From Nevskia sp. (lineage in GTDB: Bacteria > Pseudomonadota > Gammaproteobacteria > Nevskiales > Nevskiaceae): 64,000 nucleotides of DNA. The stretch is from assembly GCA_016779605.1 (NCBI GenBank), contig JADHNH010000001.1:62001-126000 (forward strand), read 5' to 3'. Under the pieces are notes generated by a model. It searched no databases and was not told the DNA's origin. It worked only from the letters and a program-made list of their open reading frames with translations. This document shows, piece by piece, positions 7,099 through 15,348 of this stretch. Every line of letters starts with the position of its first letter. Position 1 is the stretch's first letter. The translations under genes and the position numbers were made by a program.

Positions 7099-7716
7099 TT
7101 ATCCCGTCGCGGCCGGGTGCGCATCTGCATGGACTCGCTGCAAATCTTCGATGGATACTCTGCTGTAGAGTTCCAGAATGGAGTGCCTGGCGTGGCCAAG
7201 CATGACCTGGACGCAGCGTTCGTCAGCGCCGCCTTCGAGCATCAGGCTCTTGACCGTGTGCCGCAGCAGCGCGCAGCTGCCGTGCTTGCCAATGTTGGCG
7301 CGGTCGATGTATGCGGCCACTGTCGCCGCAAGGCGCTCGGCCTTGATGCACTCCCCTTTGTGGCTCAGAAACAGCGCGTGGTCGCCGCGGCCGAGCGCAT
7401 GGCCTGGGCGCACCTCGCACAGGTACTTGTCGATCCAGCCCAGCGCCCGCTCGCCGATGGGGATGATCCGGGCCTTTCCGTCCCTGCCCTGGCGGATCAA
7501 GACCGTCCTGCGCTCGGCGTCTACATCGCTGAGCTTGAGGCCGATCAGCTCCCGGCATAGCACGCCGGTGGAGTAAAAAGTCTCCAAGATGGCGCGATCA
7601 CGCAGGCCGCGGGCGGTCTCCACGTCGGGCACCGCCAGCACCTTCTCCACCTCCTCGGCGGTCAGCACGTGCGTGCGTGGCTGGTGCAGCTTCTGGATGA
7701 TGTGTTTGCGTCTCAT
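7099..7716 (-). CDS. Short tyrosine recombinase (catalytic domain only)
   Basis: The 205-residue protein starts MRRKHIIQKLHQPRTHVLTA and goes straight into a catalytic domain. It lacks the ~100-residue core-binding domain of XerC/D-type integrases. Visible catalytic positions are Arg in GVLCRELIGL, Lys in GRDGKARII, Arg in CALLRHT, His in MLGHARH and Tyr in LELYSRV. The usual His of the HxLRH box is replaced by Ala (CALLRH). Such enzymes cut and rejoin specific DNA sites; this one may drive a local rearrangement or be a decayed member of a tandem recombinase set. It follows the Xre gene and a tiny ORF on the same strand. Activity is uncertain. Confidence 0.8.
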   Translation of the reverse strand: MRRKHIIQKLHQPRTHVLTAEEVEKVLAVPDVETARGLRDRAILETFYSTGVLCRELIGLKLSDVDAERRTVLIRQGRDGKARIIPIGERALGWIDKYLCEVRPGHALGRGDHALFLSHKGECIKAERLAATVAAYIDRANIGKHGSCALLRHTVKSLMLEGGADERCVQVMLGHARHSILELYSRVSIEDLQRVHADAHPAATG

Positions 7717-7719
7717 GGG
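7706..7719. repeat. 14-bp direct repeat at the recombinase start
   Basis: Partner of 7085-7098. The two copies are offset by 621 bp, almost exactly the recombinase gene length, so the gene is neatly bracketed. Confidence 0.8.
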
Positions 7720-7760
7720 ATGAGGGTCTCCATCAGGTCATGGGCGTGTTCTTCCGCGTT

Positions 7761-7862
7761 TCAGTGCCAGGTCGCGTCCGGCTGCTCGTCCTCGGCCTTC
7801 AGTTCCGCCAGCAGCGCAGCCATCCGCTGCGCCTCCTCCAGGCGACACTTGCGACAGGTCAC
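7761..7862 (-). CDS. 33-residue CxxC micro-protein after the Xre gene
   Basis: A GTG overlapping the Xre stop as GTGA opens a frame reading VTCRKCRLEEAQRMAALLAE and ending EDEQPDATWH. It has one CxxC near the N-terminus and an amphipathic helix, and would be translated by coupling to the Xre gene. It is too small for a family call and could be a remnant; the codon pattern and stop are plausible. Confidence 0.35.
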   Translation of the reverse strand: MTCRKCRLEEAQRMAALLAELKAEDEQPDATWH

Positions 7863-8287
7863 ATCGACGAGGCCGCCAGCACCTGCTCGACATGTTCGAC
7901 CTCGACCTTGCCCTTGGCCTGGAAATACTGGTTGAGCAGCGCGATCAGGCGTGCCTTCTTCTCCACCGGCAGCCGCAGGCGATGCCGCGTCAGGTGCTCC
8001 TCCACCTTGACGATGATCTCCACCAGGATGTCGGCGCGGGTCGGCGTCTTGAAGGTGCGCGGATCGGCGCCCGGACCCGACAATATCCAGACCGGGTCGA
8101 TGTGGAACAGATCGTATAGCGCCTTCAGCGCCTCCACCGTCAGCGTGCGCTCGCCGCGCTCGTAACTGCCGTAGGCACGGGGGGAAATTCCCAGGCGCAC
8201 GGCGAAGTCCGGCTGCAATAACCCGGTCTTCTCGCGCGCGGCCTTCAGCCGCTTGCCGATTTCGAGGTTGATGTCGTCGCTTGACAT
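7859..8287 (-). CDS. Xre-family (Cro/CI-type) transcriptional regulator
   Basis: The 142-residue protein begins MSSDDINLEIGKRLKAAREK. Residues about 8-65 form a classic helix-turn-helix (GLLQPDFAVRLGISPRAYGSYERGERTLTVEALKALYDLF). The C-terminal half (EKKARLIALLNQYFQAKGKVEVEHVEQVL) probably dimerises. It is divergent from the ribbon-helix-helix and mobilisation genes, with 64 bases between the start codons. It is well placed to repress both its own unit and the tra genes, as Xre regulators of conjugative elements often do. Confidence 0.85.
   Translation of the reverse strand: MSSDDINLEIGKRLKAAREKTGLLQPDFAVRLGISPRAYGSYERGERTLTVEALKALYDLFHIDPVWILSGPGADPRTFKTPTRADILVEIIVKVEEHLTRHRLRLPVEKKARLIALLNQYFQAKGKVEVEHVEQVLAASSM
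7861..7883. repeat. 23-bp direct repeat, copy 2
   Basis: Exact partner of 7046-7068. It encodes the last residues of the Xre protein (VLAASS) on the minus strand. Confidence 0.85.
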
Positions 8288-8302
8288 TTACACAAATGCG
8301 CC

Positions 8303-8313
8303 GTTTACTAAAC
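8303..8313. promoter_or_regulatory. Candidate operator between the Xre and mobilisation genes
   Basis: GTTTACTAAAC is a perfect 5-1-5 palindrome in the 64-base gap between the two divergent starts. A second inverted pair, CCAC-atggac-GTGG, lies just before the plus-strand gene. These are natural candidates for the Xre binding sites; binding is inferred. Confidence 0.4.
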
Positions 8314-8351
8314 ACGTCTTAGCTGTAAGCCTACCACATGGACGTGGTGAT

Positions 8352-8738
8352 ATGAAGCGCGAAATGTTCACGGTGCGCCTGGCGCCCGAGCTGGCGGCCG
8401 AAGTCTCACGGGAAGCCCAACGGCGCGGCATCACCCGCACCACCTGGGCGAGCCAGCTGATCGAACGCGGCATGGTGGCCGAAGCCCTGGACGGTCTGCT
8501 CAGCGGCGACAAGCCGGCCGGGCCGTCCTCCGCCGGGATGGCTTCCGCCGTTCCGCCCGATCTGCTCAAGCGGGTGGTGTTCGCCGCCTGTTTTTCCGAA
8601 GCCATCCTCAAGAAGCTCAACGCCAGCCTCAACCGCAGCTCGTCCGAGTTGGGAATCGTGGCGACCCAGGCCCGCGACCAGGCCGAAGCCGAGACCGCCG
8701 CCCTGCTCAAGTCCCTCAACGGGGCGCCCTGCGCGTGA
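8352..8738 (+). CDS. Ribbon-helix-helix-like mobilisation accessory protein
   Basis: The chosen ATG gives 128 residues starting MKREMFTVRLAPELAAEVSREAQRRGITRTTWASQLIERGM. This is a short basic strand followed by two helices, the ribbon-helix-helix DNA-binding pattern. The C-terminal part (AILKKLNASLNRSSSELGIVATQARDQAEAETAALLKSL) looks like a long helix. It lies 6 bases before the coupling-protein gene and upstream of the relaxase, the position of TraM/TrwA/MobC-type oriT-binding proteins. A relaxosome or autoregulatory role is therefore likely. No upstream in-frame start is supported because the sequence there lies in the divergent promoter region. Confidence 0.65.
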   Translation: MKREMFTVRLAPELAAEVSREAQRRGITRTTWASQLIERGMVAEALDGLLSGDKPAGPSSAGMASAVPPDLLKRVVFAACFSEAILKKLNASLNRSSSELGIVATQARDQAEAETAALLKSLNGAPCA

Positions 8739-8744
8739 GCCGCC

Positions 8745-10553
8745 ATGGGCGCGTACCTCCTGTTCGGCGTGGTCTGGTTTGTCGCCGCTGCGTTCGACTT
8801 TGAGGCTGCGGCGACTTTCGACCAACTCGCCTACCGCAAAGCGTGGGCGTATGCGGCGTTTCGTCATGCGCTGGCGCTTCCCGGAAGGCCGATCGCGGTG
8901 CAGCTGGGCCGCGGCCAGTGGCACCGCGTCGATGCAGGCGCTCTGCTGGACTACTTCCGCAGTTCACCGGACTGCCGGTCCGACCTGCACTGGCTGATTC
9001 TTGGATGCCTGCTGATCGGCTTCGTGGCCGCATGTACTCTCTACGCTGCGGTGCCGAATCTGTTCGAGATCGGTTATCAGCGCGGCCACCGGCGCGGGGC
9101 ACGGTTGTTGCCCGTGCAGTTGCCGGCGGTGCTGGACGAGCGCTGGCGCCAGGGCTGGCTTTCCGGCGCCGCCTTGGCGCTGACGACCTGGACCGTCCTG
9201 TATTGCCTTGCTGATCCCGCTGGTTTCGGACACCCGCTGGTTCCGGACTTCCAGCGCCAGACCCTGCGCGCGGTCGGGTTCGGCTATGGGCTGGCCGGCT
9301 GCTGGCTGCTGTTCAGGGTGGGCGCCGCACCGGCAGCGCGGTTGGCCCTCCGGCTCGGTCACGTCCGCATTCCACGAGCCATCGAGCTGTACCACTTCCT
9401 GGTCGCCGGCCGCACGGGTTCGGGCAAGACGCAGGCGATCCAGCAACTCCTGCGCACCGCCCATGCCCGCGGCGACCGGGCGCTGATCGCGGACCCGGAC
9501 GGCGGCTACCTGTCGCGGTTCAGCGAGCCCGGCGACCTGCTGCTCAATCCCTTCGACCGGCGCAGCGTCCGCTGGTGCCCGTTCGCGGAAATCCGCTCGC
9601 CGTTCGACTACGACGTGCTGGCCACCGCGGTGATTCCGCCGGGCAACACCGCCAATGAGGAGGAATGGCGCCGCTTCGGCCGCGTCCTGCTGGCCGCCTC
9701 GCTCAAGCAGCTGCGCGAGGACGGCCGCACCTCGGCGCGGGAAATGCTGCGGCTCATCAACGCCGCCCATGACAACGAGCTGCAGACCATGCTCGCCGGC
9801 AGCAACGCCGCCGGCCTGCGCCGGCACGACGCGATGTTTCACTCGATTCTCGGCGTGGTGACGCCGCACATTCAAAGCTGGGAATACCTGCCGGAGCCGG
9901 ACGCCGCGCATCCGCCGTTCTCGATCCGGGACTGGGTACGGCGGGGCGCGCCGGGCTGGCTGTTCCTGCCGTACCGGGACGACCAGCTCGATTCGCTCAA
10001 GTATCTGATCGCCACCTGGACCGGGCTGGCCGTGGCGGAAGCGCTGTCGTTGCCGGAGGATCTGAACCGGCGGTTCTGGTTCGTGATCGACGAGCTGGAT
10101 TCTCTCGGCAAAGTGGCGTCGATGCGCTTGGCCGCCACCAAGCTGCGCAAGCACGGCGGCGTCATGGTGGCGGGGCTACAGACCATCGCGCAGCTGCGCG
10201 CCACCTACGGCCAGGACGAGGCGCAGGTCATTCTCAGTTCGCTCGCCAACAAGCTGATTCTGGCGGTGGGCGACCACGAGACTGCGCGCTACTTCCAGGA
10301 CGAGCTGGGTCAGCGCGAGATCGAGCGCAGCCGCGTGGTGCACCAGACCGGCAGCGGCGACCGCCACATCCGGTCCACGTCGCGCTCCAAGGACATCGTG
10401 CTGGAGCATCTGGTGCTGGCCTCGCAGTTGCAGGGCTTGGGCGAGCGCCGCGGCTTCCTGCGGCGCGCGGGCGAACCCCTGGTCCATCCGGTGCGGATTC
10501 CGCTGGTGCCGATGACGCAGCGGCTGCCGCCGTTCGTGCAGGCGGCGGGGTAG
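8745..10553 (+). CDS. traD: TraD-type conjugative coupling ATPase
   Basis: The 602-residue protein has N-terminal membrane segments (AYLLFGVVWFVAAAF; DLHWLILGCLLIGFVAACTLYA; and a pair around residues 140-200) and then a RecA-like motor domain. Walker A is VAGRTGSGKTQAIQQ and Walker B is RFWFVIDELDSLGK. A conserved GLQTIAQLRATYG segment follows. Coupling proteins bind the relaxosome at the inner membrane and feed DNA to the VirB channel. It is 6 bases downstream of the ribbon-helix-helix gene and 4 bases upstream of the relaxase, a tra operon. Length and motifs are complete. Confidence 0.93.
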   Translation: MGAYLLFGVVWFVAAAFDFEAAATFDQLAYRKAWAYAAFRHALALPGRPIAVQLGRGQWHRVDAGALLDYFRSSPDCRSDLHWLILGCLLIGFVAACTLYAAVPNLFEIGYQRGHRRGARLLPVQLPAVLDERWRQGWLSGAALALTTWTVLYCLADPAGFGHPLVPDFQRQTLRAVGFGYGLAGCWLLFRVGAAPAARLALRLGHVRIPRAIELYHFLVAGRTGSGKTQAIQQLLRTAHARGDRALIADPDGGYLSRFSEPGDLLLNPFDRRSVRWCPFAEIRSPFDYDVLATAVIPPGNTANEEEWRRFGRVLLAASLKQLREDGRTSAREMLRLINAAHDNELQTMLAGSNAAGLRRHDAMFHSILGVVTPHIQSWEYLPEPDAAHPPFSIRDWVRRGAPGWLFLPYRDDQLDSLKYLIATWTGLAVAEALSLPEDLNRRFWFVIDELDSLGKVASMRLAATKLRKHGGVMVAGLQTIAQLRATYGQDEAQVILSSLANKLILAVGDHETARYFQDELGQREIERSRVVHQTGSGDRHIRSTSRSKDIVLEHLVLASQLQGLGERRGFLRRAGEPLVHPVRIPLVPMTQRLPPFVQAAG

Positions 10554-10557
10554 CGTC

Positions 10558-13239
10558 ATGGCCCTGGCCAAGAACATCGGCGCCGCGCAGGCGGACCGCT
10601 ATTACGACAAGGACGACTATTACACCAAGGATGCGGCGGCGCCCTCGGCCTGGCACGGCGAAGGTGCCGCGGCTTTGGGTCTGTCCGGGCCGGTCCAGCC
10701 GGACGACTTCAAGGCCCTGGTGCGCGGCGAGCTGCCGGATGGCACGCAACTGCACCGCGGCGGCAGCGGCGAACGCCGTGCCGGCACCGACTTTGAGTTC
10801 AGCGCGCCGAAGTCGTTTTCGATCCAGGCTCTGGTCATGGGCGACGACCGGCTGGTCCGGGCGCACCAGGAAGCGGTGGCGATCGCGCGTGAGCGCATCG
10901 AAGCCACGACGGCGACCCGCGTCATGCGCGACGGCCAGCAGGAGGTCGAGTTCACCGGCAGGGCGGTCATTGCCGAATTCCTGCACACCACCAGCCGCGC
11001 CGGCGATCCCGACCTGCACAGCCATGTCGTCGCTCTGAACCTGACTCAGCGCCAGGATGGGCAATGGCGCAGTGTGGACAACACGGCGATGTTCAAGGAA
11101 CAGCGCCTGATGTACGAGATTTACCTGTCCGAGCTGGCGCAGCGGGCGCGGACGCTGGGCTACGAGATCACCACCGGCAAGCACGGCAATCCGGAGCTGG
11201 CGCACATCACGCGCGAGCAGATCGAGCAGTTCAGCAGCCGGGGCAACGAGATCGAGGCGGCGCTGGCCGCCCAGGGACTGACGCTCGACACCGCGACGGC
11301 GAAGCAGAAAAAGGCCGCCACGCTCTCGACGCGCAAGGCCAAGCAGGACTACAACCGCGAGGAGCTAGGCAAGGTCTGGCGCGAGCGGGCGGCGGAACTC
11401 GGCATCAAGGACCCTGCCGCCCGCGAGCGCACAGAACAGCGCAGCGCGCCGGGCGGGCACACGCCGGATCAGCAGGCGGCACGCGAGGCGGTCAGTTTCG
11501 CGCTCAAGCATCTGGGCGAGCGCGAGGCCGCGTTCGAGCGGCGCGAACTCCTCGCAGTTGCGCTGCGCGAATCCCGAGGCAGCTCCGGCTATCACGACAT
11601 CGACGCCGAGCTGAAGCGTCGCCAACAGCAGAGCGAGGTGCTGGCCTCCCGCAGCCAGGAGCGCCTGACGACGCCTGAGGCACTCAAGATCGAGCGGCGC
11701 ATCCTGCAGATCGAGCGCGATGGCCGCAATGCGCTGAAACCCATCGCCGCGCCGGAGGCTGTTGCTCGCCACCTGAGCGACGCCCGGCTCACTGTTGGAC
11801 AGGCACAGGCCGTCGAGCTGGCGGCGACGAGTCCTCATCGCGTCAACGGCATCCAGGGTTACGCCGGCAGCGGCAAGACCACGGCGCTGCACTCGTTCAA
11901 GTCGCTGGCCAAGGAGCACGGCTATCAGCTGATCGGCCTGGCTCCATCGCACAGTGCCGTCAAGGCGCTCAACGGTGCCGGCATCGAATCCCGCACGCTG
12001 CAAGGCTGGTTGTCGGAGAAGGACGACGGCAAAGCCCTTTCGGAACGCAGCATCGTCGTCTTGGACGAAGCCGGGTTGGTGGGCAACCGCAACCTGCTGT
12101 CCACGCTGGAACGGGCCGAAAAGCACGGTGCGCGTGTGCTCCTGGTGGGCGACACGAAGCAATATCAGGCCGTCGAAGCCGGGCGCGGCTTCGGCCAGCT
12201 CCAGCAACACGGCATGGCGACGGCCCGGATGACGGAAATTCTGCGACAGAAGAACGGCAGGCTCGCCCAAGCGGCGCGCCTGTCGGTAGATGAGCCCGCG
12301 AAAGCCCTGTCCCGGCTCGAAGTGCGGGAAATCGCGGATGCCGGAGAGCGCCACCGCCGGATTGCCCTGGACTATGCCGAACAGCCCCGAACGGTCCGGG
12401 ACTCCACCTTGATCCTCACCGGAACCAACGAGGCTCGCGCCGAGCTGAACCGAACGGTCCGGGACGCCCTCAAGGCGCGCGGCGAGCTGTCCGGCCAGGC
12501 CGCGACCGTGCGGACCTTCCAACGCAAGGATCTGACGATCGCAGAACAAAAGCGCCTGGACCGTTACCGCGTCGGTGACGCGGTGCTGTTCCGGCGAGCG
12601 TATCGGTCGCTCGGCGTGGAACGTGGTGAGATTTACCAAGTGACGCGGATCGGGAGTGATCGCGTCCACGCGCGCAGCGATGACGGCAAGGAGATCGCTT
12701 TCGGACCGGCGAACTTGAGCGGCAAGGGCTTGAGCCTCGGGCGCATCGAGGGGCGCGAAGTCGCCCCCGGCGAAGGTCTGCGCATGACGGATACGGACCG
12801 GACGCTCGGCGTGCGCAATGGCGAACGCGGCATGGTTCATTCGGTCTCCCCTGGCGCGATCGAACTACGATCCGCGGACGGTGGTTCCAAGACTCTGCGC
12901 ACTGATCGTGTGCTACCTCTTGAATACAGCTATGCCGCCACCGGGCACAGCGCGCAAGGGCTCGGAGCCGATCGCGTCTTGCTGGACAAGGACACGAAGG
13001 CGCGAACCACGGACCATCGCAGCTTCTACACGGACCTGACGCGCGCCAAGCACGCGGCGATCGTCTACACCAATGATCGCAGCGCGTTGCCACAAGCTAT
13101 TGCTCGGCAGTCGCAGAAGACTGCGGCGCTCGATGCCGTCAAGAGCCGCGATCACGGCCGCCGCGGCGAGCATCACACGGCGAATAGCACTCCGCCGCCC
13201 GCGCCGACCGCTACCCGAGGCATGCACAACCACCGCTGA
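10558..13239 (+). CDS. traI: MobF-family relaxase-helicase (TraI/TrwC type)
   Basis: The 893-residue protein begins MALAKNIGAAQADRYYDKDDYYTKD, the MobF start with tyrosines near the N-terminus for the nick-transfer reaction. The metal-binding His cluster is in DPDLHSHVVALN. A SF1 helicase follows with Walker A at QGYAGSGKTTAL, motif II VVLDEAGLVG, motif III LLVGDTKQYQAV, and a late motif YSYAATGHSAQGL. It nicks oriT, stays bound to the 5' end and unwinds the strand for transfer. It lies four bases after traD. The tail (GRRGEHHTANSTPPPAPTATRGMHNHR) is low-complexity. The oriT itself was not located. Confidence 0.93.
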   Translation: MALAKNIGAAQADRYYDKDDYYTKDAAAPSAWHGEGAAALGLSGPVQPDDFKALVRGELPDGTQLHRGGSGERRAGTDFEFSAPKSFSIQALVMGDDRLVRAHQEAVAIARERIEATTATRVMRDGQQEVEFTGRAVIAEFLHTTSRAGDPDLHSHVVALNLTQRQDGQWRSVDNTAMFKEQRLMYEIYLSELAQRARTLGYEITTGKHGNPELAHITREQIEQFSSRGNEIEAALAAQGLTLDTATAKQKKAATLSTRKAKQDYNREELGKVWRERAAELGIKDPAARERTEQRSAPGGHTPDQQAAREAVSFALKHLGEREAAFERRELLAVALRESRGSSGYHDIDAELKRRQQQSEVLASRSQERLTTPEALKIERRILQIERDGRNALKPIAAPEAVARHLSDARLTVGQAQAVELAATSPHRVNGIQGYAGSGKTTALHSFKSLAKEHGYQLIGLAPSHSAVKALNGAGIESRTLQGWLSEKDDGKALSERSIVVLDEAGLVGNRNLLSTLERAEKHGARVLLVGDTKQYQAVEAGRGFGQLQQHGMATARMTEILRQKNGRLAQAARLSVDEPAKALSRLEVREIADAGERHRRIALDYAEQPRTVRDSTLILTGTNEARAELNRTVRDALKARGELSGQAATVRTFQRKDLTIAEQKRLDRYRVGDAVLFRRAYRSLGVERGEIYQVTRIGSDRVHARSDDGKEIAFGPANLSGKGLSLGRIEGREVAPGEGLRMTDTDRTLGVRNGERGMVHSVSPGAIELRSADGGSKTLRTDRVLPLEYSYAATGHSAQGLGADRVLLDKDTKARTTDHRSFYTDLTRAKHAAIVYTNDRSALPQAIARQSQKTAALDAVKSRDHGRRGEHHTANSTPPPAPTATRGMHNHR

Positions 13240-13299
13240 CGCCGAATGTAAATGCCGGACGTTCGAGACCGTCCGGGACTGTTCGAGAGAGGTGCTCCA

Positions 13300-13674
13300 A
13301 TGCTTGACGAAACCATTATGAGACTGTCTGCCGTGAAGAAAGCCACGGGTCTGAGTCGGACCACGATTTACGTTCGCTCGCGGGCAGGAACCTTCCCCGC
13401 TCCGATTTCGATCGGCGGCAATCGGATCGGCTGGCGCGAGTCTGAAATCAAGTCGTGGATAGAAGCTCGTAGTTCCGAGCCCGATAATCCACTCAAGATC
13501 GACACGCCCGCGTCAACGAACAAAGCGAAGCAGAAGAGCATGACCGGAAAAGGGGCGGCACCCCCGGTGGAATGGGAGGCGGTGCCTTGCCGGCGCAGCC
13601 ACCACGCGGGATCATCCCGCGGCAAAGCTGGGCCTCCGTTCGTCCAGTTTCAAGGAAAGCTTCCATTCCGTTGA
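13300..13674 (+). CDS. AlpA-family regulator / excisionase-like protein
   Basis: Starting at ATG 13300 behind GAGAGGTG, the 124-residue protein reads MLDETIMRLSAVKKATGLSRTTIYV, then AGTFPAPISIGGNRIGWRESEIKSWIEAR. This is the winged-helix fold of AlpA/MerR-like excisionase proteins. AlpA-type proteins control integrase expression and excision of genomic islands. The C-terminal half is Lys/Pro-rich and poorly conserved-looking. It is the last gene before the element boundary, which fits control of excision. Confidence 0.85.
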   Translation: MLDETIMRLSAVKKATGLSRTTIYVRSRAGTFPAPISIGGNRIGWRESEIKSWIEARSSEPDNPLKIDTPASTNKAKQKSMTGKGAAPPVEWEAVPCRRSHHAGSSRGKAGPPFVQFQGKLPFR

Positions 13675-13974
13675 AGGGTTTTCTGGGGGGCGTGGCGGTG
13701 TAAAATGCCGATCTGCAGCGAGCTCAGGTTCGTGGCTGTCCGTCGTTTATCTCTTGCCTCACAGCGAACCGATTTTCGGGGAAATTTCGAGGTGGGGGCA
13801 ACGATGGGGGCAAACAGGTTCTTCACATCCTATTTTTATGCTATATTTCAGTGTATTACACCATACATTCGAATCCCGGTAGGGCGCCATCGACCCCGCC
13901 GCGGTTCCCCGCGCCCGGGCGGCAGGTCCTTATCTGTCACTATACAAGCCGTGCGGCGTATCATAAAAAGACTA
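13675..13974. other. Right end region of the conjugative element
   Basis: No gene. It contains two direct copies of TGGGGGCAA (13793-13801 and 13805-13813, 12-bp period), which could be recombinase arm sites. AT-rich DNA (13815-13865) follows, with a possible promoter for pcnB, and then the tRNA-end-like fragment at 13868. Base composition changes here from element to chromosome. The exact crossover cannot be set without the left end. Confidence 0.5.
13868..13889 (+). other. tRNA T-arm/3'-end-like fragment, candidate attR
   Basis: The bases TTCGAATCCC followed by GGTAGGGCGCCA look like a T-loop, T-stem and CCA end of a tRNA gene, with no tRNA body upstream. Elements that integrate into tRNA 3' ends leave such fragments at the distal junction. 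Stem counting gives one base fewer than a standard acceptor end, so it may be partial. The source tRNA would lie at the left end, outside the window. Confidence 0.45.
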
Positions 13975-15348
13975 ATGGATTGGCAGCGCGCGCCGGCGCC
14001 GGCGGCGCCAGAGAGCAAGGGAACACCCATTACCGAGCCGCTTCGCATCGCGCGCGACCAGCATCCGGTCTCGCGCTCGAACATTTCGCCGGGCACGCTC
14101 AAGGTGCTCTACAGCCTGCGCGACGCCGGCCACGAGGCGTACATGGTCGGCGGCGGCGTGCGCGACCTGCTGGCGGGCCTGCGGCCGAAGGATTTCGACG
14201 TCGCCACCAGCGCGCACCCGGAGGAGGTGAAGCGGCTGTTCCGCTCCTGCCGGCTGGTCGGGCGCCGCTTCCTCATCGCGCACGTGCGCATGGGCGACGA
14301 GATCATCGAGGTCACCACCTTCCGCGGGCCGATCACCGACAGCCACGAGCGCGACGAGACCGGCCGCATCCTGTCGGACAACATCTACGGCACCCTGGAG
14401 TCCGATGCGTTCCGGCGCGACTTCACCATCAACGCGCTGTATTACGACATCCGCGACTTCGCCATCGTCGATTTCGCAGGCGGCATGGACGACATGCGCC
14501 TGGGCCGGCTGCGCCTGATCGGCGACCCGGAGCTGCGCTACCGCGAAGACCCGGTGCGCATGCTGCGCGCGGTGCGCATCGCCAACAAGCTGCGCTTCGC
14601 CCTGGCCGACGACACCGCCGCACCGATCCGCCACCTGTCGCCGCTGCTGCGCGAGATCCCGCCGGCGCGGCTGTTCGACGAGGTGCTGAAGATCTTTCTC
14701 AGCCGCGACGCCTGGGCCAACCTCGAAGGCCTGCGCCGCCACGGCCTGTTCATCCACCTGCTGCCGCTGACCGACGAAGCGCTGGAGGCCGACGACCCGG
14801 TGGCCACCGCGCTGCTGCGCCACGCCCTGGAAAACACCGCCGCGCGCCTGGCCGCCGACCAGCCGGTGACGCCGGCCTTCCTGTTCGCGGCCATGCTGTG
14901 GCCGGCCTACGCCAAGCGCATCGAGCTGCTGGTGCGCAAGCAGGGCCACGCGCCGCCGGTGGCGCAGGCGCAGGCCGCCGAGGAGGTGGTGGCGCACCAG
15001 CAGCTGCGCATCGCCATCCCCAAGCGCTTCTCCCTGCCGATGCGCGAAATCTGGTCGCTGCAGCCGCGCTTCGACAACCGCCGCGGCGCCCGCGCCAAGC
15101 GCCTGCTGGCGCATCCGCGCTTCCGCGCCGCCTACGATTTCCTGGTGCTGCGCGGCCAAGCCGGCGAGCCCGGGGCGGCCGAGCTGGCGCACTGGTGGGC
15201 GCAGGCGCAGGGCGGCGAACCGCCGCCGCCGCCGGCCCCGCTGCCGCCGACAGCGGCGGACGAAGCCCCCGCCTCCCCGGCCAAGCGCCGCCGGCGCCGC
15301 GGCGGCCGCCGGCGGCGCAAGCCCAGTGGCCCCGAAGGCGGCGAATAG
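13975..15348 (+). CDS. pcnB: Poly(A) polymerase I
   Basis: From ATG 13975 the protein has 457 residues; a GTG at 13951 is an alternative start. The nucleotidyltransferase core is clear: EAYMVGGGVRDLLAGLRPKDFDVATSA with the catalytic DxD. It is followed by RRFLIAHVRMGDEIIEVTTFRG, RRDFTINALYYD and the RYREDPVRMLRAVR region. The C-terminus is strongly basic (KRRRRRGGRRRRKP), as expected for RNA binding. It adds 3' poly(A) tails that speed RNA decay. It overlaps folK by 23 bases. A tRNA CCA-adding enzyme is less likely given the PcnB-type C-terminal domain and tail. Confidence 0.95.
   Translation: MDWQRAPAPAAPESKGTPITEPLRIARDQHPVSRSNISPGTLKVLYSLRDAGHEAYMVGGGVRDLLAGLRPKDFDVATSAHPEEVKRLFRSCRLVGRRFLIAHVRMGDEIIEVTTFRGPITDSHERDETGRILSDNIYGTLESDAFRRDFTINALYYDIRDFAIVDFAGGMDDMRLGRLRLIGDPELRYREDPVRMLRAVRIANKLRFALADDTAAPIRHLSPLLREIPPARLFDEVLKIFLSRDAWANLEGLRRHGLFIHLLPLTDEALEADDPVATALLRHALENTAARLAADQPVTPAFLFAAMLWPAYAKRIELLVRKQGHAPPVAQAQAAEEVVAHQQLRIAIPKRFSLPMREIWSLQPRFDNRRGARAKRLLAHPRFRAAYDFLVLRGQAGEPGAAELAHWWAQAQGGEPPPPPAPLPPTAADEAPASPAKRRRRRGGRRRRKPSGPEGGE

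Noticed and set aside
7046-7883. Calling the 23-bp repeats attL and attR of an independent mobile unit.
   Set aside because: One copy is coding sequence of the Xre gene and the enclosed segment carries only the recombinase and a micro-ORF. A scar or collapsed duplication is equally likely.
13868-13889. Calling a complete tRNA gene at the element boundary.
   Set aside because: There is no D-arm or anticodon arm upstream, and the acceptor end is one base short.
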